64,000 nt of DNA from Nymphaea colorata (Eukaryota > Streptophyta > Magnoliopsida > Nymphaeales > Nymphaeaceae), in the NCBI RefSeq assembly GCF_008831285.2, contig NC_045145.1, forward strand, positions 23,684,802-23,748,801, given 5' to 3'. A program made the translations under genes and the position numbers. The notes under the pieces are model-generated. The model ran no database searches. It was not told where the DNA came from and saw nothing but the letters and a program-made list of their open reading frames with translations. This document shows positions 46,080 to 58,359 of the stretch, in pieces; within the stretch, counting starts at the first letter, position 1, and each line of letters starts with the position of its first letter.

Positions 46080-46900
46080 GGTAGGGCAGAACACGAGCGA
46101 GTCGAGCTCGAGTTTAGCCAGCTCAAGCTTGGCTCGACTCTTGTTTCGGTCAGCTCACACTCGAGTCGAGCTTTACAATGCTAGCTCGAGTTTGACTCTA
46201 TCAATTTTGTTCTAACTCGAGATTGACTCGACTGACTTGTTTAACTGGATTAATTGCTTGTTACATATGCTTCTCCTGTGTGAAAGGCGACATTGCTTCA
46301 AGTATGGAATATAGAAGAAGACTGCACCAGCATAAGATAGTTTTACAAAAATCTAAAAGAAGAAAAAAAATGATCATGAGATCTAGATGAAAGCCTGAAA
46401 ACCTAAAATGGGTTTTAGTTTTTAAAACACCTGCTCGACCGAGGTTTGAGGAAGAACAGACCCTCACTCGAGTGAGGGTCTGAGAGAGAACAGACCTTTG
46501 CTCGAGCGAGGGTTTGAGGGACAACGTAGCTCACTCGAAGAGGTCAAAACGAAAATAGACATTCACTCATGCAAGGGTCAGTGGGTTTGAGAAACCTTTG
46601 TTCGTTTCGCTCGAACGAGGTCTTCGCTCAAGCGAAACCCTCACTCGAATGAAACCATTGCTCGATACCTTGTTTTCTATGATTTAGAGAGAGAGAGTAC
46701 CGTTATTGTAGGCTGATTGCCATCAGCAATTCCACCGATCGCTGGATGTCGGTGCTGATCAGGAGTTAGTTGGCATCAGAGAATGAAAGTTGAAGAGAGT
46801 GAAGAAAGAGGAAAATGACAAAAATGAAGATGAAACAATGAGGAAAACAATAAATATTCCTCACTCGAGTTGAGTTGAGTTAAGCGAGCTTCACTAAATG
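46080..46900. repeat. Cluster of CTCGAG-type short repeats
   Basis: Dense GAGCTCGAGT, CTCGAGCGAGGGT and CACTCGAGTGAGGGT words, many palindromic. The pattern is common in degenerate plant repeats and no gene is seen. Confidence 0.6.
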
Positions 46901-47169
46901 AACTCGAACTAAGCATCACGAAACGAAGCCAGACCATTTTTCTTACCTCAGGCGTACCTCCGGGGAGAACAGAAACTGTCATCCCTGTAACAGAAAGAGA
47001 AAGAGATGCTATTCGACAGCGGTCATAATCCATCATTCTTACACTAAATTGTTTCATCTATCGAGCACGCGAGAACATACAAAAGAAGAGGCAATGGGAT
47101 TTAGTGATGCATCAATTTTGTTGTAGCTCACGAGATTTCGAAGGTACGCTGAGATCGGAATGACTTAAT

Positions 47170-47930
47170 ATTCAAGGGGGCATAGGGTGGCCGGTCGGCA
47201 TCTTAAATGAAGTTATTGTTATAGACGACAGAATGATGCATAGATGCAATGAAGCAGCCTTGAACCTTGAGAAAGACTTCAGCTCTCTCACTCGGGTATG
47301 TAGATTCTCCTCCCACTCACTGGTATTCGGACTGGCTTCTAGCTGCAGATTCTGCAGACGCACCTCCATTGTTGAATGCTTGACCTTCACCTTCTTGAAA
47401 GTGATTAAGTCGTCCAAGCTCCAAGCCATGTGAACTGGAACTGCAGCTGGCAGTTTGTGAAACTTTTCCAAGCGTGTTGATGAAATTGAACTAGGGAACA
47501 AACCTGATATTAAAAGCAAGCCGCAAGGAGGACAGCTGCAAGTGAAGTGGGAGGGGTAGAGCCATACCTGGCCTGAAAACATTTGAGCTAGAACTTCTGG
47601 CCGCAGCTTCATTTATCGCAACAGGCCGCTCCTTGCTAGGAATGATGGAGCTTGCAACTCTCCTTCCGCTGGTGATGGGCGATGACCATCTGAAAGCTGA
47701 GAACATGTGGATCCAGATGACTGTACTACTACAATAATTGGTATGTAATTTTACGACTGACCCGCCGGCTGGCCAACTTTTAGTGCTTTTATGGCAATCA
47801 ATATCGTCGGCAGCGACATCGTTGATTATGTATCAAGTCACCGGAGCAAACGCCCTCCATGGTGGGCCCATCATTGATCGTATACATTAAGTTAGTCAGC
47901 TACCATAAGACTATGCTTAGAGGGTGGAAA
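47170..47930. repeat. Segmental duplication block A2, inverted partner 63145-64000
   Basis: Reverse complement of the right-hand end of the window, from CATAGGGTGGCCGGTCGGCAT at 47184 to CTACCATAAGACTATG.TTAGAGG near 47920. Confidence 0.93.
47172..47706 (-). CDS. Two-exon gene of unknown family (partial)
   Basis: Exon 1 runs 47706-47568: ATG, then MFSAFRWSSPITSGRR and NEAAARSSSSNVFRP, with donor GT at 47567. Exon 2 starts at 47503 after AG, and splicing keeps the frame: ...NVFRPGLFPSSISSTRLEKF, then HKLPAAVPVHMAWSLDDLIT, FKKVKVKHSTMEVRLQNLQL and WEENLHTRVRELKSF. The first part is Ser/Arg-rich and the end may be helical. Exon 2 stays open to 47172 but may splice earlier; further 3' exons may exist toward 46.8-47.0 kb. 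The inverted copy at 63.5 kb conserves the same splice sites and the exon 2 protein, which supports a real gene. Family not recognised; a link to QWRF/augmin-type microtubule proteins crossed my mind but rests on too little. Confidence 0.45.
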
Positions 47931-48470
47931 GTACACTAATTAAGGCCCATTTGATGGCATGAAAATTGATGCTGGAGCATAGTAAGAAAAAAAAATCAGT
48001 TTCATTTTGGGTTTGTTTGTTATTTTACTTTTATTTGCATCCAGATTTTAGGTTTTGCCCATCGAGGGTGATGATGAGGGGAACTGGAACTGCAGGCTCT
48101 TCCCATGCGAGCAGTGCAGTTACTTTCTCGCTCACACCATCTTCTTACCCTTAAAATTTCCTTCAACCACCAACTTCATAATTCAAGCTATGAAGCCCAC
48201 ATGTCTGACATTTTTAATTAAGATGGGCTGCAGGTTCTTGTCCTCTTGGAAAAGAATTGTTTTCTAAATATTCAACAAGATTTATCTCTTTCAGTTAAAT
48301 CGGGAATATACCCTTGCTTTTAAATGTAATGGGAAAAATAGATATTTGGTAGTTATCTGTGGTCCATAATCCATAAATAAGTGGGCCTTTGATACTAAAT
48401 GCGCCTTAAAAAATCTCAAAAAATTTGCTTTGCTTTTATGGGAAAGAGGGTCCGACATGATCTTCCCAAT

Positions 48471-48508
<38 letters not shown>

Positions 48509-50450
48509 GTGAGTAGCTCACGGAGCTTGCATTGAAACCTTACAAAGAATGAGGGCATTATGTTATGTCAGCCACCACGAATTTGAACTTCAAACCCCTT
48601 TGAAGTAGACCGCTCATTGTGCTACAACTTCTCGGATAGGTCAGACATGTCTTGAATGCTTGTACTAACTAATGGGCATCAATTCATTGCACCCTAACAA
48701 ATTTTTACCCCGACAGTGTGTGTAGGCCGTCAAGATATGAATTGCCAACGGCCTTGGGGCCTCTTAAAAAACCGAGAGTCGAAGCAGCTTCTTTTGTGCA
48801 GATAGTCAAAGACGTGTCGATGACACCGCCCTGGTTACTTGAAAGTGATAAGGGAGAGAGAGCGAGCGAGAGAGGGAGCCAATCAACGGAAACACATTAA
48901 ATAAATAAGGTCCGAAAAAACAAAAATTAGAAAGACAAAATTTAGATGAGTAAAGCGTGAGGTAGATAATGATCAGCAAGGTTTCCTTTAAACAAAAGGC
49001 CAGCAGCGATGGTTTACGGTAGAGAATGATCGGCGAGAGTTGTGAGAAAGCTTCTTCTATGTAAGCTCGCAGGAGATACATAACCCCTTTCAGCTCAAGT
49101 AATAACACAATATTTTTTTCCTTTTTAGCTGTATGGTGCATCACGTATCACTATATGCTGATCACCGTCTGCAGCTATATACTTATATTTTTTTTCCCAA
49201 GTTAGTCATTCCAAACGAGTTAGACTGGATTTGGTAAATAACATACAAAAATCTTGAGAACAGATTTGCCACCATTTGTCAAGTTTATATGTGTGTTAAC
49301 TCTACCGGCTGGAATTGTGTGTCAATATGCTGCATCTTTCTTTATCAGTATATATTTGTTAGTAGTGTAAAGATATCATTCCCAACCGACAGCTGTACAA
49401 CAAAGGGTATAGGATAGGATAGGTGGTCAGACTCGCGGGTCGATAGAGGGCCAATCAACAGTTTAGTTTCTATGAACACTACTTCTCTAAACTACAAAAG
49501 GTGATAATGACACTATATTAATGGGTGGCATCCACCCAAGTCTTGATGCAGCCTTCAACTCCATGGGCATGGAAAAACAAGTCTTGATGCAGCCTTCAAC
49601 TCCATGGGCATGGAAAAAGAAGGAGTGCTGCAACATTCTTTCGGGCTCTTTCCCAACCCCACGATGTGAAGGTAGATTTTTTTTTTGTGGTTTAGAAGCA
49701 CTAAAACATCGAATTACAGCAATAAGGGCAACCCATACATAAAAAATTATGGAATCATCCAAAATTATGCTTCAAATCTGTCAATTTATCAAGATTTCCT
49801 AAAACATATTTTATGTCTCCTCCATTTCTTCTCTTCATTTCCCCTCTCTTCCTCTGGCTTTTCTCTCGCACTCCTCTCTCTCGATTATTCTCTCTCTCTC
49901 TTTTGCCGCTTTTAGCTTACCCTTTTATTATTATTGTTCGATGACATCTTGTCACTCTAATTCTCATTTTGTCTGCTCTCTCTTTCTACCAATTTCTTCC
50001 TCTTATTGTTTCTTTTTATCTTTTAAAATGAAAAGCCCAACCAGAAAAGGAAGAAACAAGAAGGGTAGCTGACAACAAGAGAGTGGGAGAGGGAAGAGGC
50101 CCCTCCCACTCGCTTCTTGTGAGTCACCCTTTCTTGCTCGGCTTCTCGTTTCAATGTTGGAACATTTGAGAAAAACAACAAAAAGAGACATGGTGGAAAG
50201 AGATCGAGAAAGACCAAAACGAGGGAATGTCAAACAACTTCCTAAGATATTAAGACTATTAAAAAAGTGTGACCATAAAATCCTTGTTGGTCTTTGGTGA
50301 ATTGATGTGCTTAAAAAATAGCAGACAAGTGGAGGCCTATTATGCAATTATAAGAAAAGGAATTCCTCCTTACAGCTCTGGTTTTTGGTCTCTCTCGTGC
50401 ACCAAGTCTGCCGCTGAAGCAAGAAAGAGGAGGAGGAGGTAAAGGGAGAA
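47931..50450. other. Intergenic, nothing recognised
   Basis: Contains (AT)n at 48475-48505 and (GA)-rich stretches. ORFs (for example 48806-49144 minus) show no family resemblance. Confidence 0.4.
49537..49618 (+). repeat. 41 bp perfect tandem duplication
   Basis: CAAGTCTTGATGCAGCCTTC... (49537-49577) is repeated without change at 49578-49618, implying a recent slip. Confidence 0.93.
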
Positions 50451-50714
50451 ATGGGAGAAGACGGTGGCCTTCCGTCAATTCAACCACCGACCGGAAGCCA
50501 ACTACTGAAGTTCGCCCTTATTGATTGTGGCCGGGTACTCTTCTTCGTGGCCGGACTGTTGGTGCTGGCTATATTGCTCTTGATCGTAACTCACTTCCAT
50601 CGCGCATTCTCCCTCCTATCACTGAGAAATAAAGAAGCTTGCCGCTCCCGTCAGCCAGCAAAAGGCCGCCACTGGTGGGCAACAGCCTCTCAAACTTCCG
50701 AGTGCTGCCAGTAG
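50451..50714 (+). CDS. Hypothetical 87-codon protein with one membrane segment
   Basis: An ATG in a good plant context (GGGAGAAATGGGAG) follows a GA-rich leader. The product opens MGEDGGLPSIQPPTGSQ and has one hydrophobic helix at about residues 28-49 (LFFVAGLLVLAILLLIVTHF), then a basic, Cys-containing tail. That layout fits the start of a single-pass protein such as a RING-type E3 ligase, but no RING or other domain follows, and the frame ends at 50714. It may be exon 1 of a longer gene, a pseudogene or chance. Confidence 0.3.
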   Translation: MGEDGGLPSIQPPTGSQLLKFALIDCGRVLFFVAGLLVLAILLLIVTHFHRAFSLLSLRNKEACRSRQPAKGRHWWATASQTSECCQ

Positions 50715-51440
50715 TGATGCGTCTCCCGTGAGCTGTCTGAAACTTTTCCTTTTTCTCTCTATAATGGAGGAACCACTCTTGAAGCTGACTGAATTAATGG
50801 TCACGCCAATTTAACATGTTTTACCGGACACTCACCTCCCGACCAACTGCTTAGAACTCGAGGTAAGTGTTCGGAGAGGAAAATGATGTACTTAATTCGT
50901 CATTTATCATCGTCAAAGTGGTTTTAACAAACAGCTCTTTAACCATGCAATCAGAGCTCTGAGAAGCAAATGTTTTGCCGACAAAAGTGATTATATAAAT
51001 ATATATATTTATATACACCATGTCTGTCTTCCAGCTACTTTATCGCCCACTTTGATTTTAAGTTTATGTGGGATATATACACGAATCATTTCTGAATTAG
51101 ATGACCATCCATTTGAATGTTTTTTAAACCTTCCTCCCCCCACCGGCCGAGGGTAGGGTGAGAACGATGGTAGGAAGGGGAGGAAGAAACCTCCCCTCCC
51201 TTGCCACCCCACTGTGGTGCCATGGGTGCTTTTGCCGGCGACACCCATGCCATGGGTTGGTGCCAGCGATGGCACCCATAGATCCGATGTGATGAGGAGA
51301 GGGGTTCCTCTCCCATTCCCACCGTGTTGCACAATTGGCTTGTGCAACCAAAAAGGAAAAAATAAAGAAATCCAAGATCAAGATGGACGGCAATGATTTA
51401 ATGTCCATAAGTGTATAAAATTACTATGGTCACGCTTCAA

Positions 51441-51524
<84 letters not shown>

Positions 51525-52435
51525 AGTTTGTGCATATGTATAATATAGACTCATAAATCCGTGTTCCAGCACGTACTTGGCACGTACAAAAAAAGTGAAG
51601 AGAGAGCACGAAAAAGGGCGCCAAAAAATTCAAATTAGGGCATTTAAATTCTTCTAAAATGCAAACTTCCAGCATTTGACTTTATGACTTCGCACGCACA
51701 GAAACGCCATCGTGGCGAATGATAACTTTTTCCGCATTCGTGTAGCCTTAACCCAAAAAAAAAGATTATCATGATAACAACCAGCTTCAACCCTTAGTTT
51801 GGCATATTTCAACATACCGCTTGTAGCTTCATAAATTAACCAGCCAATAAAATGTCAAAAACCATTGCCTAATTAAAAATAAAATAAACCTTAATTATAA
51901 CAGAGTTTCATAAATTTTGCCAGCAAAATGTGTATGCATTTAAAGAAGCAAAATATTTCATGATTAAGAAAAGAAATATGCCTCATAATTTTTATGATTA
52001 ATCTAATGCCCTTAAAAATAAAAATATGTCTAGATCAAGAAAAGGTTAAGAACAAACTGAAAAACTTAATAAAGGAAATATAAGTATAAAAATATCCACT
52101 ATGGTGAGGAGCATTATGAAAACACACGGCATCAAATACAAGCTTCTACCACTAAATTACTTGTGAACCAAAAGAAAGGTCATTTTTATTTCCTTTTCTC
52201 AGTATAATTGTTTTGATATGCTTCCTTTCTGTTGATTCAAGTGCTGATGGTATCATCCCCTTTGTTTTTAGTCTAAATAGGCAACTTTCTGCTTTTCACT
52301 ATTTGCCAATGAAATTGAATTGGTAAAAAGCAACATCCGGTCGTTGAAAAGAGTACTTGGAGCAGGAATCAAAACTAGGGATGTCAAATGGATGGGATTC
52401 CAATAAGATAACAGCTCATGTCTAAACCTATGTCA
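50715..52435. other. Intergenic with a (CT)n(TA)n microsatellite
   Basis: (CT)n at 51443-51477 passes directly into (TA)n to 51521. GC-richer DNA at 51130-51310 yields overlapping ORFs with no known motif. Confidence 0.5.
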
Positions 52436-52913
52436 CAGTGGTACGCCATTTATGGTGGCGTACCAATACTGGTATGCTGGTACGGCGGTACAGCGTGGTA
52501 CGTTTGGATTTAATTTTGGATCGAAACCAGATCCAAACTGTATTATAACTAAAATGAAGCTTTTTTTTTTTACTTGGAGCCTCTTTTTGTTGGCGCTTAC
52601 ATGATCCGAAACCAGATCCAAACTATATTATAACTAAAATAAAGCTTTGTTTTGCTTTTTTTGACTTGCAACCTCTTTTTGTTGGCATTTTTATGATATG
52701 AAACCAGATCCAAACGATATTATAACTAAAATAAAGTTTTTTTTTTTTTACTTGTGTTGGCATTTTCATTGTTTGAAGCTCTTTATCAAAATGAAAATGA
52801 ACATTTTTGTCATGATTTGTGAATTAATTATATATAATAGTCATCGTACCGGTACCAAGATTTATGAAAACGCCGTACCAATAGCCGTACTCCCGTACCT
52901 GTACCCGTACCCA
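52436..52913. mobile_element. MITE-like element with GTAC-rich ends and a ~90 bp internal tandem repeat
   Basis: Left end GTGGTACGCC...GGTACGGCGGTAC; right end, reverse-complemented, GGGTACGGGTACAGGTACGG. Inside, GAAACCAGATCCAAAC.RTATTATAACTAAAAT recurs three times (about 52525, 52607 and 52699). No ORF. Confidence 0.55.
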
Positions 52914-53553
52914 GGGACGAAGGGAGGGGGGGGGGGCGCTCGGGCCATGGCCTGGGTGAGCCTAGGAATTTTTTTTTTTTACATTGAAAAAATCAAAGTT
53001 TTTTAGTTTGGCCCGACCATTGTAACATAGGTCTAAACTAAATCTGAAATCTAATTTTACAATGTAAATCTTGTTTTTACATCCATATCTGAATGAATCT
53101 CTGAATTTTGAACCCAAGCTGGAGGATTTATAAAATGTAAGAAGAGCATTAGATGTGAGACATCTTTTTTTTTAAGTTAAATCTCATCGGAATCCAAATC
53201 CAATCACATATTTATATGGATCTGAATCCAATTTGATATCATTTGTTAAATGTAAATCTAATCTGATTTCTTAATCAGATATTAAATTTTTTTATATCCG
53301 ATTTTTTTTTACATCCTTACCAAAAACATAGATACGCATAGCTCGAGGTTTAACGAGTCCCGGTACCCTAGACAAGCATCAGCAACCAGCCATCTTTGCC
53401 GCTCGTGCAAATGTGCCCACGTGTGTGCTCGGAATTCCCTTTCATATGCCTTCCGAGCCCTGCAACAATGTCAGGGTGATGCATACGATGACAGTTGATT
53501 CCTCGTTCAATTCCACTCGACTTGTCCACGTATACATTGACAACCCTTCAAGT

Positions 53554-53570
53554 TATATATATATATATAT

Positions 53571-53646
<76 letters not shown>
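53554..53646. repeat. (AT)n microsatellite, ~90 bp
   Basis: Nearly pure TA, broken once by AG near 53571. The next 230 bases (53650-53880) are a copy of the repeat at 38.3-38.5 kb. Confidence 0.95.
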
Positions 53647-53651
<5 letters not shown>

Positions 53652-53880
53652 AGGATAATGGGATGTATTAAAAAACAATGATGCACAATGCATTAAATTT
53701 GATGAATGATTCTAAAAAGTAATAATCCAAAGCACAGTTTATAGCAAGAGAACTATGTCGATCTTCTGATTAACACTGCCGAACCTGTACAATGGACTTT
53801 ATACCTAAAATAAGTTCATAAATTTTCTAATGTATGAAATCAGAATTTATAAAAATTCAAAAAACCATCAATATCTTTTG

Positions 53881-55282
53881 CCTTTGAGAATCTAAGTTCC
53901 TGACACACATGTATGTTAATTAAGGAAATATGGTTTTCCCTGGGTGGAATTTTATCAAAAGTACGTGAAAATGGGTGGTGGCGTGAATGAGCTAATTATC
54001 GGGATGTCAAATTTTACTCGCTACCGATTTAAACTACAATTATATATACCGTCATACAAGCCTTATCCCGGCCACACAGCTTTGTGGTTAAAGTCTTTTT
54101 GCTAGAGCTGATTCTTTTATGCCTCGCTTGGATGTGGATGACGGCCCCAAACGATGTTTTTTGGAGGCAAAAAGTCGCCGAAACGATTGTTTGTGGCATG
54201 TTTAGATGATGGAGGGTTTCAGAAAACGACGCCTCGTTTTCTTTAGCTCATGAAAAACGACGACACCCTCAGATTTCTTTTTCGGGCTCTCCTGCAGCTC
54301 ATGTACTCCATATACTGAACTCAACCAAAAAGAAAGGCATGAAGATGACGCCATATTCACCTCAGTCCTCAAGACTAATGATCTTTTTTGTTGTTTTCTC
54401 CCGCTTGTAATATCTATTGCTTGAATCGCTTTTGTTCATCATGGCATGCATAATAACAAATATGGCCCTATCAGATGGGGGATTGATTAGGTTCCTCTAT
54501 TGCAAAGTGTGACTTGGTGAGTCTAGAAGTCTTTGCAAAACTATATTATATTAGGAACTGCTGGTAATTTAATAGTGCAGATAATTTTCCTAACATTTTC
54601 AGCAGTCATAATTAATCATTGGGTCATCCTAGCTTGAGAAATTTGGTTCGGCTACTACATACAAAGTATATCCACCATATTGAAATGGCCCATTTTCCAT
54701 GCTGCCATTGGTGTAGAAATTACTACATCTCACTCACTGTTGTAATTCAATCTCATTTTGAGGGTCTTGCAACATTCCCTTTGTTCATGCATTTTCTGCT
54801 AAATATTTCATAAGAATGGAAGGCTTGTCATTTTCACACTTTAAGAAATGCTATCAAAGGTATTATTTGCAAGACCAAAGCTGTAATTTTTTACACTTTT
54901 TGTAATATGAAATACTTTTTCTTTTCTTTTTTTTTTTTTATTTGTGTACATATATATGCATATAGATTTATCAAAAGTTTCCACTGTCACATAAGTTTCA
55001 AGCATATCAGCTGAACCTTTTTTTTTTTTTCTACAACTACCCTCCAAAACAAGGATTTTGTCATCCAAACGAAAACCTAGTTTCAGTAACTGAAAACCTA
55101 GTTTTGGTATTGTCATCCAAACAAACAAAGCATGCTTCCTAACGCCCCCTTGATAAAAACCAAGTTTTTGAGCACGTCATCCAAACGCCCCCTTGGTATT
55201 ATTTGAATCAGTATTGGAGAAAGATTCATGAACATAAATCGATACTAGAGAACAGGATATAAATCAAGAACTTGCTGAATAA
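53881..55282. other. Intergenic with a possible MITE end
   Basis: At 55035-55195 the word GTCATCCAAACR recurs three times, ending CGCCCCCTTGG. The reverse complement (GGGGGCGTTTGGATGAC) resembles ends of many plant MITEs. A CTTGGATGTGGATGACG stretch at about 54128 could be the other end. Not confirmed. Confidence 0.35.
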
Positions 55283-55640
55283 CTGGGGCCATAGATACCG
55301 TGGAGTCATCCGCATGCTGGCTAAAGCATCGTTCAAACAGAATGGCTCAATCGATTTCACAATGCAACCATAGCTCAGCCAGAAAAGTGCTAAATTCCAC
55401 ACCCAATCCAAATTACATTGACGATCACAATCCAGACGAAGTTTTTGCGATAAAACCACAAGCACAACAATACAATCATACATAAGCAAACTGTATGTCA
55501 ATGACCGGGGCCATAGCATGGGATCATCCACAAGCCTGGCTAAAGAAATTGCCAAACCGCATGGCTCAATCAGAAAGGTTCGAACACAGAATCCAAATGA
55601 CGATCAGAAATCCACGCGAAATTGTGACATAAAACTACAA
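55283..55640 (+). repeat. ~220 bp imperfect tandem repeat
   Basis: GGGGCCATAG...GGCTAAAG...ATGGCTCAATC...AATCCAAAT...GACGATCA in the first unit (55286-55495) is repeated from 55506. Related fragments occur near 57395-57445 and 57735-57790. Confidence 0.75.
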
Positions 55641-55656
55641 ACACAAACACAAAACC

Positions 55657-55658
<2 letters not shown>

Positions 55659-55722
<64 letters not shown>
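55659..55722. repeat. (AT)n microsatellite
   Basis: Pure AT run of 64 bases; ORFs through it on both strands are artefacts. Confidence 0.95.
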
Positions 55723-55725
<3 letters not shown>

Positions 55726-58359
55726 CTGCCCAATCATACAGATCATGCATGAACACATGCGAACTTTGCAAATATGTTCAATATAAACATGCATCTTAAA
55801 CCTGGTCAATAACAAATATAAATTTGCTCAAATAAATATGTTACAAGAGTTAACCTAACAACATGTGATAAACAGTTTCATAAATAATTAAGCCTCATGC
55901 AAAACCTTGTTCAAAAACCTGCTATTATGGAAAAGCCTACTCTCATAAACTTGCATTCCATCTCATTTCCAACAGCACACAAATCCCGAACCACAAGAAG
56001 TAAACATCCATCAAGGTCCACCAGTTGGTGAAATGATGTTAACAACATGTAGGCTTGTATTGTAACAGTTACAAACATGTAAAGAGAGAACGTGACATTT
56101 TGCCCGCCATAAGCATGCATATATCATGCACGCACTTAACATTCTGAAAATCTATTTTAGTGGTTATGGCCGTGTGCAATGAATTGTTGCTTCATATATT
56201 TTTTCCAAGTAAACCGTAAGGTTATTCAACTCTTCATAAAAAACATGCGGAACATCCAACTTAAAAAATACATTGAAGTCTTTCTTTGCACAACTGGCTT
56301 GCTTTATAAAAGTAATATTCACGACATACAAACTAACTTTGGTAATATCTCATAGAACACTGATAGAGGTCCAGTATTTCTACGCCCTAGGGGTGTTGAA
56401 GACGGATATGATCGCCTAGCTAGCTGATCTGCACATCGAATATATAATGCTCAAAGAGAAAGTGTCTCAACTGGTTCCTTGGAGAAAGAAACGAAAAGAA
56501 GCAAGATTACTTTTCCATCTTAAAAAGCGATTGGTATCACTCTCTTATCTAGATTATGATGGCACGTTGTAGCTTTATTAATAGTAGCTTCTTCTAAGCT
56601 TCCTGCTATTGATTTATACAATTACAACATTTGATTCTTTTTTAATCGAATACATAGATACATGTAGGGCCGTTTGTCAACAGTAATATACTTTTCATAA
56701 TGTTTTATAAATTTAACTCATTTTTTGGTGTCAATTTCATAAAACAATAACAATATGTTACTGTAGCCAAACAGCCCCATGATCACTAGAATTTTCCTGC
56801 ATGCCACCAACGTTTGATCCACCTCATAAACAGAAGGGGCATTGGCATGAACTATGTGTTACTTTCCTTCTCGAGGCCAGTGATCCCTTGCCACTACTAG
56901 AGATGGGGCTTCAAGGTCTCAGAGATTTTCTTCTTGCACAATATTGATTGATGATACTGTGTGCGCCATATATACTAAAACTGAAAACCAATCTCAGTAT
57001 ACATGAGTAAGGACAGTGTTTTAAAAATATGTTCTCGTATCAAATCTTATGGCTGCCTAGCGATTCAGCAGAATGACGTGTGAATTGGCCAAAAATGTTA
57101 AGAAATTATTTTTGAGAATAACTGAAAACATATAAAATCTAATGAAAAGTAGTTATATTTTTTTTTCAAATTATTTAAATAACAATTAAAAGCTGGCATA
57201 GAGCACAAACTTGAATTCAGGCCTGCAGGCAGTGGAAGGAGATTATGTTGCATGCACCGACCAATATACTTAGTAAGAGCAGGGAGGCATTTTGGTAATT
57301 TATTAAAAAGGATGTCTTTTCTAGACCTTTTACTTTTTTGATTTCCATTTTTGTCTTCACAAGATACCAGAAGCATAACGTAAAATCATCTATATATCTA
57401 GCTAAAGCATTGATAAATCTAAACTGGTCAATCTGTTTAGTAATGCAAGAGTAGGATTATTTAGTAAACTAGTTGACTTGGAAATACCGAATATGCATAC
57501 CACATGCATTGGTGAAGGCAGATGTTCATTGACGTCTAGAGGTGGACGTCAGTAAAAGTTAATCTTCAACGACATATTCGGTAAAAATTGACTTTCACCA
57601 ACGGCCATTTTTTTCATGCGTCGATAAATCTACCCTTTTTTTATAGTGAGAAAGGTTCACATAAAGAATGAATACAAGAAACAGCCAATAAATTAACTAA
57701 GCTATGACATCTATCATGAAAAAGGCTCTACAATTTGATCACCCCGAATCCAAATTGTAATAACAATTACAAATCCGCATGGAATGTGTGACACTAAACT
57801 AACCACATAGACAACAGCAAATTATTCTCAATCATAAATAAAGGATCGTTTATAGTCCACTATGCACCACCAGGGGACAATTATCAAAAAGGAAAAATGC
57901 ACAATTCCCCACAAGTGACCTGAATTTTTTGTAAAAAAAATAAATTATTGCTCTTTCTAGCTACATAGTGAGTGAATGATGACACTGACGATTCAGAATC
58001 ACCTAGTCATCTAACTAGTGTTATTCAACTAAAGGATACAGATGATTGAGAGAAAAATAAGAAAAAAAATGTGTCAACTAATACTAGATCATGAAAATAT
58101 TCATAAGTTTTTTCTTCTTGCTTTTCTCTTAACCATCCATCATATTGGATCAGACGGCTTAATTAGAGGGCTAGATGACTCTTCAGAGTCACCATTCAAC
58201 TTTTCCATATGTACACATACACACATGCATGGGTGTTATGGTCTCTAGCGTTCTAGCATAAATGGAGAATGAATTATGTAACAACGTGATGGTTTATAAC
58301 TCTTTTCTTCTCCTATAAATATGTAATCTTTAAAAACTTTATGTATGTATGAATGACAA
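55723..58359. other. Intergenic, no gene recognised
   Basis: AT-rich with no exon seen. A possible CACTA transposon end is listed separately. Confidence 0.4.
57530..57648 (-). mobile_element. Possible CACTA-type transposon end
   Basis: The minus strand starts CACTATAAAAAAAGGGTAG at 57648, followed by subterminal words GACGTC/GGACGTC near 57530-57553. CACTA elements begin CACTA/CACTAT and carry such subterminal repeats. The opposite end was not found. Confidence 0.35.

Noticed and set aside
46080-46900. CTCGAG cluster as a CRISPR-like or regulatory array
   Set aside because: Units vary in length and spacing. It looks like degenerate plant repeat DNA, and a CRISPR array is not expected in a nuclear plant genome.
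51009-51408. Overlapping ORFs in the GC-richer stretch
   Set aside because: Three frames are open at once on the same strand, which is expected from composition; no domain seen.
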